Source: Symbiodinium kawagutii
Taxonomy: Eukaryota; Sar; Dinophyceae; Suessiales; Symbiodiniaceae
Length of the DNA: 64,000 nucleotides
Direction: 5' to 3'
Assembly (NCBI GenBank): GCA_009767595.1
Contig: VSDK01012725.1
Location: forward strand, 1-64,000
The notes below the pieces were generated by a model. The model was not told where the DNA came from. It saw only the letters and a list, made by a program, of their open reading frames with translations, and searched no databases. Below are positions 44,991-55,188 of this stretch, piece after piece (the stretch's first letter is position 1; each line of letters opens with the position of its first letter). A program made the translations under genes and the position numbers.

Positions 44991-46008
44991 GTGCGAATGG
45001 TCGGTGATTGGTTGATGATGGTTGCTTGATGGCTAAGAATGATTTGAGGCCAGACGTAGGTGACAAAAGCTAGCATCGCAACTGACTTGACCGAAAAAAA
45101 CAAACAACCAGAAAGCTTGCATTCATGTTTGTTGAAAAAAACTGCAACATGCAACGACCCTTGGGGAATCGAGCCTGTCGAGGGCCCCCCCCAATTCAAT
45201 TATTTGTGACTTTTGTTGGTCCTGTCCCTGCCAATTACTTGCTAAAGCAAGAGCAACTTCAGCTAGCTGACGCTAGCTTTCGTGACAATGATGGTTGATA
45301 ATTATGAGTGATGGTTACTGATGCTCAATGGTGGTGAATAGTTGTGCGAATGGTTGATGATTGGTTAATGGTTGGTTGATGGTTGGTTGATGATTGGCTG
45401 CTGGTTGGTTGATGATGGCTGGTAGTCACTGATGAAAAATAGTATGTAGTGACTACTGTAGTCAAGAATTGTTATTCATAATGTTACAAATTGACTAGTG
45501 ACTACTAGTGACCAATCATTTATGAGGGTTGATAGGTACACCGGTTCACAGTGGTTCGTGATCAATGATCGCAATACCTGGTAATCGTTCACACGTCAGT
45601 GTCATAACGCTAATAGCTAATAATGTTGATCAGCCACAGTGTGTACTTAACAATGATAGGAGTGTGTGAGTGTATATTTTGCACATATTATAACCCTTGA
45701 CACAGAAACATACTAATAATACATATCCATGTATGTATATTAATGATACTTGCACACCATGAACCGCCATAAACCACCACCATCACTGCCACCGTAGCCA
45801 CCATGTACCCGCATTTCTACCGTCAACCGTCCACCAGCTAAGCAGCTTATAAACCAGCTTCTCAGCCACCATCAACCATCTTTAAGCGGCTCATCAACCA
45901 ACCTATCAACCAATTGTTAACCAGCTTATGAACCAGCTCATAAACCAGCCTATCAACCAGTAACCACTCAACCATCATAACACGAACATCACCACCCCCC
46001 ATCTGCAC
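44991..46008. other. Intron-like DNA
   Basis: More TGGTTGATGG words, then CAACCAG/AACCAGCTTATGAAC words near 45840-45960. No exon-like island. Confidence 0.5.
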
Positions 46009-46064
46009 CTGGCTGCTTTCGTCTCCCAAGGATTGGCTGATCTTCAAGGCCTCGCGCCACCGAT
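46009..46064 (-). CDS. Candidate exon, TPR-like
   Basis: Bounded by CTACTACCAG|ATCGGT and AGCAGCCAG|GTGCAG. Reads RWREALKISQSLGDESSQ, a textbook TPR helix and turn. Two leading bases fit 47047-47102; phase 0 into 44384-44452. Confidence 0.75.
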
Positions 46065-46337
46065 CTGGTAGTAGACGCCCCTTTGTCTTACCCATATTGG
46101 GGATTAATAATGGGGGCTTGTACCATCAATTATGTAGGGGATATGGCTGGTTTACTACTATAAATCCAAGTGAGTCCCCTACTGAAAGGCATGACACTAT
46201 AGGGGCTTCAGTACGGGATTCACTTGCGGTTGATAATAGGGATATGGCTGGTTTACTACTATAAATGGCGGTGAATGACGGTTAATAATAGGGGATAATA
46301 TCAAAATAATGACCAACAATAATAGTTTTACAACTAC

Positions 46338-46442
46338 CATGGTTTCTCAAGCCATTGTGAACCTCCAAAAATGGTTGGTTTACTACCGTAAATGGTTGAT
46401 GTTGGATGACTTAGGGGGACCATTTTTTTTAGAAAGACACCC
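46338..46442. mobile_element. Family A hairpin element
   Basis: CATGGTTTCTCAAGCCATTG start. GGATGACTTAGGGGGACC and an eroded right arm. Confidence 0.7.
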
Positions 46443-46860
46443 ATACTGATCAATGTTCACTGATCTGTGAGAATTATAGTTGATGATGCTTAATGACTGA
46501 TAATCCATATCCTTGTCATCAACCCTCGGTACCTTGTTGTCGCACAGCTAAGATTTGATCAGGCACTACAGATGGCACACACTCCCCGGCAGTCGCGCGG
46601 ATTGTTTGAGAATCTCAATTATCAATAAATCATCTAGAGGCCATTAAGGATTTTTCAGCCAGCTATGCTGGAGGGCAACCACATTCACCAGCCATCACTG
46701 GATTCTGAAGTAGATGCACCAGTGGAACTTGTGAAGGTGCTGTGAGAGGACCCTATCTGAGTGGAAAGAAACATTTTGCTGCTTAAAGTATAGGTAAACC
46801 AGCTGGGTTCACTTCTTGGTGTCAATTTATGAAATAGTGCTCAAAGCATGACAATACACG

Positions 46861-46960
46861 TGGGTGTCTCTCAAACAGGGGACCTGGAAAAATGTTGGTT
46901 TGTATGATATTTTTAGAAAGGATGACTTCGGGTACCACCAGCTATTCATAAATCACCATG
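46861..46960. mobile_element. Family A relic
   Basis: TGGGTGTCTCTCAAACAGGG start and GGTACCACCAGCTATTCATA end. Confidence 0.5.
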
Positions 46961-47046
46961 TGTAAATAGAGCGTTCATAAATCACTTTATACGGAAACCA
47001 CAGTCAAGAGTGGGAAGTCATGGTCAATTATAGGGTTCCAGCTCAC

Positions 47047-47102
47047 CGGGAAGGGCCGCCACCCAGCCACCCTTTTTTTCGGGGCTTTCCTGAACGATAG
47101 AC
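47047..47102 (-). CDS. Candidate exon, TPR-like
   Basis: Bounded by CCCACCCAG|GTCTATCG and CCCTTCCCG|GTGAGC. Reads SIVQESPEKKGGWVAALP between single bases, recalling the FQESGDKKGE-AAL turn. The following exon completes the last codon. Confidence 0.6.
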
Positions 47103-47214
47103 CTGGGTGGGATCCCAAGCTGGATGGCTATGGATACCGATTTTTTGGATCCAAGAAATGGGGATGGCAGCGGGCTAGCAATCATTTGGGATAAGCAACA
47201 GCAACAAGGATACC

Positions 47215-47295
47215 CCATCATTCTCCAACTAATCATGATGGCGGTTGGCTTCAGCTCGCGCCCCGTACCCAGAACGGCTGTTCGCATCCTCGTCA
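47215..47295 (-). CDS. Possible exon island, borders unknown
   Basis: The minus frame reads DEDANSRSGYGARAEANR, resembling a TPR turn and second helix. It is needed to bridge the phase gap between 47877-47918 and 47047-47102, but no clear donor or acceptor was found. Confidence 0.3.
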
Positions 47296-47659
47296 TGACC
47301 AGTTACAGCTGGTAGCTTGCTGTTGGGATGAACCATGCACTCACTTAGGATGGTTGGTGATGCCAGACCCATCCACATATCAACGATACTTAAGATAGGG
47401 ATAATCACGTAATGTCAAAGCCTAGGACCTTGATGAAAACATCAACCCATTCTGGTGGTCTGCATCTACTGCTGACTTATTGGTGGTCGATCATGATTAA
47501 GAATGCTTGCTAGTGCTTAATCATCGGCTAATCATGACAGTAGTAGCAATGAAAAGTCTGTCATGAATGACATTGTTGGCTGACTCGGCCAACAATGATG
47601 GTCGGAGGATATGAATGAACCCCTAAGATCATCAACTGAATCATGACATATCATAATCA

Positions 47660-47777
47660 TATGGCTATGGATCAAAATTAACCAACCAATAGTGGGGATT
47701 TATAACCAACAATAACAAGGAAACCAATGGTCAATAATGGGGAATCAGGGGTACGGGGTTTTGACCCACAGCCATAG
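47660..47777. mobile_element. Family B hairpin element
   Basis: Reverse orientation: ATGGCTATGGATCAAAATTA start, GGGGTTTTGACCCACAGCCA end. Confidence 0.85.
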
Positions 47778-47876
47778 CTTTATGTACTTACATGCAACGC
47801 CCTCTGATCATTATCACTTACACGCAAGGCCCCAGCGCTACAGCAACCTGGGGGGAACCCCATCCGCAGATCAAGC

Positions 47877-47918
47877 CGCCTCTTCCAACTTGCTTTGGTC
47901 GCCCTCCGCCACAGCCAC
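47877..47918 (-). CDS. Candidate 42-nt exon, TPR-like
   Basis: Acceptor GCGCTGGCAAG|GTGGCT, phase 0 with AALHT of the preceding exon. Reads VAVAEGDQSKLEEA. An in-frame TGA follows, so a GC donor (GAGGCG|GCTTGA) is proposed. Confidence 0.55.
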
Positions 47919-48043
47919 CTTGCCAGCGCAAGAACTCAATGTACAAATGGATCAAGATGAAGATATGTATATGGTCATATGGTGGCTAATAATAGGGATA
48001 ACATCATATGATAACCAGCAAGAATGGTTAAACAACTATTATA

Positions 48044-48147
48044 TGGTGGTCTCTTACAATTGGGAACACCCAACTTATAGTTGGTTTAGTACTGTAGGTG
48101 TTTAATACTGGATGATTTGGGGGGTACCCTTATTTTGAGAAATCACT
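48044..48147. mobile_element. Family A hairpin element
   Basis: GGTGGTCTCTTACAATTGGG start; GGGTACCCTTATTTTGAGAA end. Confidence 0.75.
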
Positions 48148-48679
48148 ATATGTATATGATATGTGTTTTTGCATTCGCAATGGCACCTTGAGAATTGATA
48201 ATGGTGGTTTATGAGGATCAATAAAAGGGATAATGATGGGTAATCTACCATGTATAAGTATAAGGATTAATGATGGTTGACTAACGGTTGATTAACAGTT
48301 AATGTGGGTTTGACCAGCGCAGCCCATTGGTTTCTGGACACGCGCAGGCGAACGATGGTTGGTGAACAAGTGTCATACCTACTAATCATTTTATTGATTG
48401 GCCAACAAATCTTTCACTAGTTCCTGCGATTCTTGTGTTCTGGTACTGCAGTACTAGGGCCTTTTTGCTGATCAAGCAAAAGACCACATGTTCACCACAA
48501 ACACAGGCACTAGCAGCACAAATAACAATCATTATCGCGGCTTGCACGACAAATGACAATAATCATAGGTTAACAACACGAATAACCATACTGAAATCAT
48601 AGTCAATCACACCACTACTGAATGACCACAATCATAGGCAGCATCAACGCACAAACTCAGCAACTTCAGCACATCGCAC

Positions 48680-48718
48680 CGTGTGCAGTGCTGCAAGTTC
48701 GCCCTTCTTGTCACCGGC
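48680..48718 (-). CDS. Candidate 39-nt exon, TPR-like
   Basis: Bounded by TTTCGTCGAACGAG|GCC and CTGCACACG|GTGCG. Reads AGDKKGELAALHT, phase 0 both ends. This is the clearest TPR-like turn in the window. Confidence 0.7.
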
Positions 48719-48764
48719 CTCGTTCGACGAAAGGGTGGTTAGACACCGAGTCTCGGGTAGGATC

Positions 48765-48880
48765 TGGCTATGGGTCAATATTAATCAGCCAATAATGGGG
48801 GATAAAACCCGACCATCTATAGGGAAAACAATGGGTGAATGATAGGGGAACCAGGGGTACAGGGTTTTGACCAATAGCCA
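48765..48880. mobile_element. Family B hairpin element
   Basis: Reverse orientation: TGGCTATGGGTCAATATTAA start, AGGGTTTTGACCAATAGCCA end. Confidence 0.9.
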
Positions 48881-49272
48881 TTTTCTTACTGAATGATGTT
48901 GGTAACAACTGATTGGTTGCTGATGAATAGTGGTCGTCTCATTACTGATGATAAGGTCGGGCAGAATATTATACTGTACTGATTGACAAATGATTATTTA
49001 CAATGGTTAAAAGTGGTTAACAATGGTCAAGAATCCTTAGTAATGATAACAAATGGTGAGTTATGGTACCCTCTTCTTCCTGAATGATTGAGACCCACTG
49101 GTAATCAAACAGTGCGCAATGGAAAATCCACCAATGGCTGATGGTTTCGCAAGTAATTCATAATGCTTAATCGTGGTTCAGAATGGTCAATATCACTATG
49201 AGTGAGTTTTGGTAACCAGGTACCACATGCCTTATGGTTGAGCTGGACAAACCCTGCCCACCAATGACTTCC
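48881..49272. other. Intron-like DNA
   Basis: AATGGT words. A family C-like fragment (GCAATGGAAAATCCACCA) is near 49118. No exon. Confidence 0.45.
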
Positions 49273-49369
49273 TGGGTGGTGGTTTCAACCCCTATGAAAA
49301 ATATTAGTCAACCAACCAGTTGTTAATGATTACTAGTGAAAATAAAAAATGTTTGAAACCACCAACCAG
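49273..49369. mobile_element. Family D hairpin element
   Basis: CTGGGTGGTGGTTTCAACCC faces TGTTTGAAACCACCAACCAG. Core GAAAAATATTAGTCAACCAA. Confidence 0.9.
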
Positions 49370-49499
49370 CTTCATTTTTGATGGATCTCCAAACTCCTTC
49401 AGATCAGCCATCTATGATGAGCGTAGTTCTCACTCAGAGCTGATCATAATCATCCGGACAGCTCTGAGTGGCCAATAGTAGACATTAAGAATGGCCAAC

Positions 49500-49618
49500 T
49501 ACCCTCTGGTAAACCAACATAGCTGGCTGGAAAATCACCAGATTTTATAGAGAGACCCTGGGAAACCATTTTTCGAAATGGTGGATTCTCCATTGCTATG
49601 TTAGTTTACCAGAGGGTA
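49500..49618. mobile_element. Family C hairpin element
   Basis: TACCCTCTGGTAAACCAACA faces TATGTTAGTTTACCAGAGGG, terminal arms almost perfect. Confidence 0.9.
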
Positions 49619-49979
49619 CATGGGAGATCCTACTCTGTCGCATTGCGAGCCGGGTCGTAGTTGTACCCATCTCCAGAACGGCAAGCGTGACTTGTATGCT
49701 GTTCATGGGCAAACTAGCTGCTACCATCATCCAATAACTGCTACGTGGCTAGCTGCAAAATGGACATAGATGCATATAGATGCTAGTGGCAAACCCACAG
49801 CACCTGGCCATCCCCTTGCCATCTCAGAAATTCGGAAGCCGTCACTTCCTGCGTATCTGGATCGCGTGCAACAAACATCAACCGTCACCATCACCAGCCA
49901 TCGGTCATCAAAATCATGGTGAGCAAAAGTAATGATTCATCATGGTCGGTGCCACAAAAGCGCTCAACGATCATAGCAT

Positions 49980-50092
49980 ATCATACCCTTAGTCCCCCTG
50001 GTTCCCCCACCATTAACCATGGTTTTCCCTATTATTGCTGGTTCTTTTTCCGCCATGAAATTGCTTGGTGAAGTGCTTGAGCCACAGCCACA
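49980..50092. mobile_element. Family B relic
   Basis: TAGTCCCCCTGGTTCCCCCA and GGTTTTCCCTATTATTGCTG are kept. The terminal arms are eroded. Confidence 0.55.
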
Positions 50093-50165
50093 TAGCTACA
50101 TAGCAATGCCAACCACCACCACGTCACAGTTTGCCCATCCCAGTCCCCATCACGACTCCCCGCAC

Positions 50166-50260
50166 CTGTTGAAGCAACGTTCGAGCTTCCGTGGAACAGG
50201 TCCGGGCCGCCTGGGCCGGTGGAGCATCCATGACCGTGCTGGAGCCCATGTTGACCAATC
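50166..50260 (-). CDS. Candidate exon, TPR-like
   Basis: Bounded by CAATCCCCAG|GATTGG and CTTCAACAG|GTGCGG. Two bases then LVNMGSSTVMDAPPAQAA, continuing TEARTLLQQ. Phase 0 into AGDKKGE. Confidence 0.65.
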
Positions 50261-50769
50261 CTGGGGATTGTCCAATTGCTGCCTCCAGGATGCTTATACA
50301 AATAACCTTAGAGAGATGGTCATCATACCAGATGATATCCCGTTTCTCCAAATAGCTATGTTATATAGTTGTTTCTGGATATTCGTAGATATCTAAATAT
50401 CTACTTTACAGATCTGTATTTACTCCAGGATCACCAGTTTCTGGTGGTCCGCTGATGAATTCACCGGAATGAAAAGGTTCATGGCCCTGGGGACCGTAGA
50501 CATTGCCATTGAAGGATTGATACCAAGATAACCAACAAGCACCACAAGCGCCCTCAGAATGTGCACAATAATTAGTGATGGCATGTGCTCACAAATTCAG
50601 AGTGATTGTTAAGAATGATTCGGCTACTCATGGCAGATTCAAGGTTTCAGAATTCCTGGCCTTTCACATGGCTCTGACGATTTCGTGAATTCTCAGATCT
50701 GTCCAAGAACCCGTGGCAACAACCGTCGCATCCAGCGGTTCATCACCTTTCTGGCTGTTTTCCTGGTGG

Positions 50770-50833
50770 TCAAAAACCCATCATAAACCCGTCATAAACC
50801 CATCATAAACCCATCATAAACCCATCATAAACC
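50770..50833. repeat. 12-bp tandem repeat
   Basis: Five copies of CATCATAAACCC. Confidence 0.9.
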
Positions 50834-50858
50834 CCTTGTCACCCTTGTCACCCTAGGC

Positions 50859-50988
50859 GCTTCATTCGCATTGCCATCCTCACGCTTTCTCCCGGTCGTT
50901 TCCTGCGACTCGGCCAGCCCCCAGCAGCGCCGGCCTCCTTCCCTTCGGTGCTCAGCAGCTGCTCGGCGAGTTGACACAAGGCTTGGCC
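50859..50988 (-). CDS. Candidate exon, TPR-like, apparent frame disruption
   Basis: Acceptor GCTGGTGGCAG|GGCCAA, phase 0 with NKLAE of 52304-52388. Reads GQALCQLAEQLLSTEGKEA in one frame, then GLAESQETTGRKRED and GNANEA in another. Together they look like one complete TPR unit interrupted by a small insertion in the G-run around 50915-50930. This could be a pseudogene, a sequencing or assembly error, or an unrecognised intron. A strong donor AAAGC|GTGAGG (exon end 50884) offers an alternative border. Confidence 0.45.
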
Positions 50989-51146
50989 CTGCCACCAGCC
51001 GCGAAGGGACCACCATGCCCGGCACCGCCGTTCCGAAACAGATGGATGGACGTCTGGAACCCATGGGGAACCCTCAAAGGTGGGTTTTCATAGGGGATTG
51101 GTGTGGTTAGTAAGGTTCAAAATAGGGGATAGCCAACAAAAAGGTG

Positions 51147-51246
51147 GTCAAGCTATTGGGAACCCCCAGAGTTATGGTTGGTTGTTTACCAAAATGAGTA
51201 TTCATGGATGATGACTGGAGGGTCCCGCATGGTTTGAGAAACACCC
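51147..51246. mobile_element. Family A hairpin element, diverged
   Basis: GGTCAAGCTATTGGGAACCC start, GGAGGGTCCCGCATGGTTTG and AGAAACACC end. Confidence 0.65.
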
Positions 51247-52303
51247 AACTGTTTCTTGGGTGGATCATTCTGGTTTTTGGTTGATCAAAATGCTTCTTGG
51301 ATACATCTGAACCATGTATCAATCCATTATGGACATCAACAACCATCATTTTTACCCATGTTAATCAAGAATCATTACATCAAAAAGGTTGACCTCAGCC
51401 ACTTATCAATCAATTATGGTGGTTAAAGCCGATTTGATACCCTCCAGTAGCACGGCAACCAAATTTCTGGATTGCCAGCGTTCGAAAGGATCATTTTCTA
51501 TTGCTATCTTTCACTGCCGGATGTTTTTTTTTTTGAGGAGCCCTGCAATGAACCCTTAATAAGCAATTATCATTAAGCACTATTGAAATGATTAGCCATC
51601 ATTGACCAGAAATGGCCATTTTTGAGGATTATCAACAACTAGGAACCGCCATTAACCACTATCAACCGCGATTCACCACTCTGAAGCAACTGTGAACCAT
51701 GGGTCCCCAACAAGACTGTTATGATGCTTCATCATAGTGAAGAATGGTTGGTAACGGTTGTTGCTTGGCTAATGAACGGTTGGTTGATTGTGGTCAAGCA
51801 TTCCGAATGATCCTATGACGGCCATCATGGCTCATGACGGTTGATCGCTTTTGGTGGTGATGCTTGAAGATGTGCAAATCTACGTAGATCCATACCTGAG
51901 CGTCACAACAACCACTCCGTAGTTATTAGAAATACACGCGGAGCACTTGGATATCCCGATTTTGTGATTGCTCACGACCCAAAGTTATACGGGTTTTATA
52001 ACCAAACGTATAAGATTATTTATTATGGATATATCCAACTTAAAACCCCAGCTGCACTTCCAAGTAGGCCCGTCTTTACCTGTGGTAATCAATGACTACC
52101 TTTTCCAGTGCTCATCAACCTCAACTAACTGTCGATCATGGGTATATAGTTTGAACGAAGCCCTTGAAGTGATCAATGACTACAAAAAAACAAAGATTTA
52201 GACATTTTAGAGGAATAACTTACTTATTGACTTGACCCTGTGGTTAGTTCAAACATTCAAACATCCTCAGGTTGACCAACCACCCCGCAGGTTCCGACCG
52301 GAC
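51247..52303. other. Intron-like DNA with a family E element
   Basis: AACCA/ATGG words. No exon-like island. Family E copy at 51937-52065 is listed separately. Confidence 0.5.
51937..52065. mobile_element. Family E element
   Basis: GCACTTGGATATCCCGATTT start and CCAGCTGCACTTCCAAGTA end. GGTTTTATAACC interior resembles the 57383 copy. Confidence 0.6.
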
Positions 52304-52388
52304 CTCGGCCAACTTGTTGCCAGTGCTTTTGAAGTACGTGGCACGATCACGGCACACCTCATGCGAGCGCAGGAGCAGGGTCTCATTC
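52304..52388 (-). CDS. Candidate exon, TPR-like
   Basis: Bounded by CTCGGTCAAG|GAATG and TTGGCCGAG|GTCCGG. One base then NETLLLRSHEVCRDRATYF and KSTGNKLAE. Phase 0 into 50859-50988. Confidence 0.65.
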
Positions 52389-53816
52389 CTTGACCGAGCT
52401 GGTCACTTGCATGTGTGTATACACCCATATATGATGTATGTGCGGGTATCCGTAGATAGTGCTACGTGAAGACACAGTGCTATGCAATATGTGTGTACGA
52501 AAATACATGCGTCTAAACACCCATGTACACAATCGACCATTGATACAAAAAATCAACAGCACCAGTCGGGATTGTTCGTTCGCTCCCTTCTTTATATCTC
52601 CATACTTGGGGAACTCCTACAGAAATCTTGCGTGCGTATGAGCAATTTAGGCAAGACTACACCGGAGTTGGTGCATCTTAAATGATCAAAATGATCTGAC
52701 TGCCGAATTCCCGGTCCTTTCAGAACCGTGCACTAGTGCACAAGCGTCGATGAGCAACCAACTACCAATCTGCAAATCTTCATCACCACCACTGCCACCC
52801 AAAAGAGCATTGAAAATAACCCCTGCAATATAGCGAATACACCCAGTGGATAGCGGGCCGCCTTCAATACAAATGCCATGACCCCAGCTTTATGATGGAT
52901 GCTTTCAAGTTCTGCTGGTTGGCAGGTTGATATTACAGGTGAAAATGGATTGGCTGCTGATCCCCAACAAACGAACGATGCAGTAGAATATCTACAAGCA
53001 GCAATCAACCACTTACGCTAGCTGTTCACTATTGACGAATTAGTGTTAATAGTGGGTAGTTGATATCCGCTATCAAGGATGATCAAACCGCCTCGACACG
53101 AACATACAAGCTCTGTTTTGCTGTTCATGGTCACTATCTCTATCATTCACCACTATATCAGCCATTGAACACGCACGACTCGTAAGGATCTGATCGCAAC
53201 TGGAAATTCCTGCGGTGAAAAACACCGGGTAACCAACCTGCCGGTGTGCCGGAAAACCGACCATCGAGCTTAGAGCTGTTGCAAAGCAACAGCTGCTGAT
53301 AGTGGCTATGGATGGCGAAGGACGGCTGAAAATGGAGGATTGACAATGGCACTTGAAGAGTCGGGATTTTGAGCTGAACAGGCCCAAGGGACTTTGCGCT
53401 ATACAGGCCCAAGGTAATGAACCGGTCATGCCGTACATGATGTCAAAAGAAAAAATCAGCTTTGCCCAAAGATCATGAAGATATCAGTAACCGGGAACGG
53501 TTTGATCAGTTTACAGCCACCACCTGCGTTCCGGGGGTAGAGAGTTCTTGGACTGAATCCATCAGCAGGATGAGAGGCCTATCCTCATCATGTTGCTGCT
53601 GTTGTTGGTTCCCCCGGCACCTACCACTATGAACGTCTATTCATCATTGTTGAAGGTGATTCATGATAAATCACGGAGCATCATGAACCATTACAAACCA
53701 TTCATTGACAATTATTGAGAATTGTTGATCATTGTGAATATCTATCAAACATCAGAAATCACTGTAACCATTCGTTCACCAGTCCAGTCAAAATGATCCA
53801 CCACCATTGACAAATG
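52389..53816. other. Intron-like DNA
   Basis: Several minus-strand open frames (52733-53008, 53073-53438) lack codon bias and splice context. No exon accepted. Confidence 0.4.
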
Positions 53817-53913
53817 GTGGTTTCTCAAGCCATAGGGGTACCCGCACATCACATTAATCATTGATTGGTAGCAAACCAACCATTCTTTGGGTCTATTATT
53901 TAAAGAAACCACC
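53817..53913. mobile_element. Family A hairpin element
   Basis: GGTGGTTTCTCAAGCCATAG faces TCTATTATTTAAAGAAACCA. Confidence 0.75.
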
Positions 53914-53916
53914 AAA

Positions 53917-53990
53917 TACCATTGTTTTCCCTATGGTTTGTTGGTCATTATCCACCATGAAATTGGTTGGTTAACTGCTTGACCCAGCTC
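53917..53990. mobile_element. Family B relic
   Basis: CATTGTTTTCCCTATGGTTT and GAAATTGGTTGGTTAACTGC remain, abutting the family A copy. Confidence 0.5.
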
Positions 53991-54046
53991 GCCAAATACC
54001 AACCAACCACCCACCTGTCAGCTGTCCCCCCCTGGGTCTCCCCCAC

Positions 54047-54141
54047 CACTGTGCGCGCGTTGCTGACGCCTTCCCTAGCGCTGGCGATGTCCAAGTAAGT
54101 GGCCCTCAGTGCGCGGCAAGCGGATGGCGCCCCGTGGTTGA
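54047..54141 (-). CDS. Candidate exon, TPR-like, borders uncertain
   Basis: The minus frame reads ALRATYLDIASAREGVSNAR with G/C-ending codons. Proposed acceptor CCATGAG|TCAACC and donor ACAGTG|GTGGGG; phases do not match the neighbours, so borders or an intervening exon are missing. Confidence 0.4.
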
Positions 54142-54174
54142 CTCATGGCAGATGGTGAATCATGGTGGTTGATC

Positions 54175-54267
54175 TGGTTGGTGGTTTCAAGCCCTATGAA
54201 AAATAGGTGTCAACCTACCATTTGTTTATAATTACGAGGGAAAATAATGGTTACAATGGTTGGTGGT
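54175..54267. mobile_element. Family D hairpin element
   Basis: CTGGTTGGTGGTTTCAAGCC start. The right arm is replaced by TGGTTACAATGG-type words. Confidence 0.65.
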
Positions 54268-54406
54268 TAACCATCATGGTGGTTGATCAGATAATTGTTA
54301 TGATGGTTGGTGGTTAACAATTATGGTGGTTGATCATGATGGTTGATTTAATGGTGGTTATCATGGTGGTTGATGATGATGGTTTCTCAAAATAATGGTC
54401 GTTAAT

Positions 54407-54507
54407 CTGGTTGGTGGTTGAAGCACCCCTATGAAAAATATGCTTGTCAACCGACCATTTGTCAAAAATTCTAGGGAAAATCAAAAATGTTTGAAACCAT
54501 CAACCAG
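54407..54507. mobile_element. Family D hairpin element
   Basis: CTGGTTGGTGGTTGAAGCAC faces TGTTTGAAACCATCAACCAG. Confidence 0.85.
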
Positions 54508-54548
54508 TGATTAATCAAATACCGTGATCGACCAAAATAATGAGTTGG

Positions 54549-54652
54549 GGGGTTCTCAAGCCATAGGAAACCCCAAACTATGGTTGGTTTATTGCCATAA
54601 ATTGTTAATATAAAGGATGATTTTGGGTACCCCCAGCCAGTAAAGAAACCAG
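54549..54652. mobile_element. Family A hairpin element
   Basis: GGGGTTCTCAAGCCATAGGA start; GGGTACCCCCAGCCAGTAAA with GAAACCA end. Confidence 0.75.
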
Positions 54653-54692
54653 CAGTTCGTCATTCAGAATTGGCAACCAACTATGGTAACAG

Positions 54693-54797
54693 GCTGTTTC
54701 TCAAAATAGGGGACCCCCAAATCATCCTTTATTAGTCAAGTCATTTATAGTAATAAAGCATCCATGTTTGAGGGTTCCCTATTCTGAGAAACCCCCA
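54693..54797. mobile_element. Family A hairpin element
   Basis: CTGTTTCTCAAAATAGGGGA faces CCCTATTCTGAGAAACCCC. Confidence 0.85.
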
Positions 54798-55077
54798 TAT
54801 AGTCCATCATTATGGTCAACAGCTGATTATCCTGCTGGAACGTTGCCCCATCCATCCGAAAAATATATGTGCTGACTTGTCGATTGGATAAGCATCCCCA
54901 GGTATGGTTGAAAATCTAAGACAACCTTGAAACAGCCAACCAGATAACCATGGCCAACAATGATGTAGTAAAGACTGATGGCTAGTTAGTGATAAATGAT
55001 AAGTGGCAATGTTTGATTGTTATTTGTTTTATATCAGGCCTGATTGGTGATGATGGCTAAAAACAATAAGCTTACAT

Positions 55078-55188
55078 GGTGGTTTCTCAAGCCAGTTTGG
55101 GGATCCCAAAGTTATGCTTGGTTATTAATTAATATTGATTAATATGGGGTGACAACTGCGGGTACCCCTATGACTTGAGAAGCCACCA
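55078..55188. mobile_element. Family A hairpin element
   Basis: GGTGGTTTCTCAAGCCAGTT faces CCCCTATGACTTGAGAAGCC. Confidence 0.8.
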
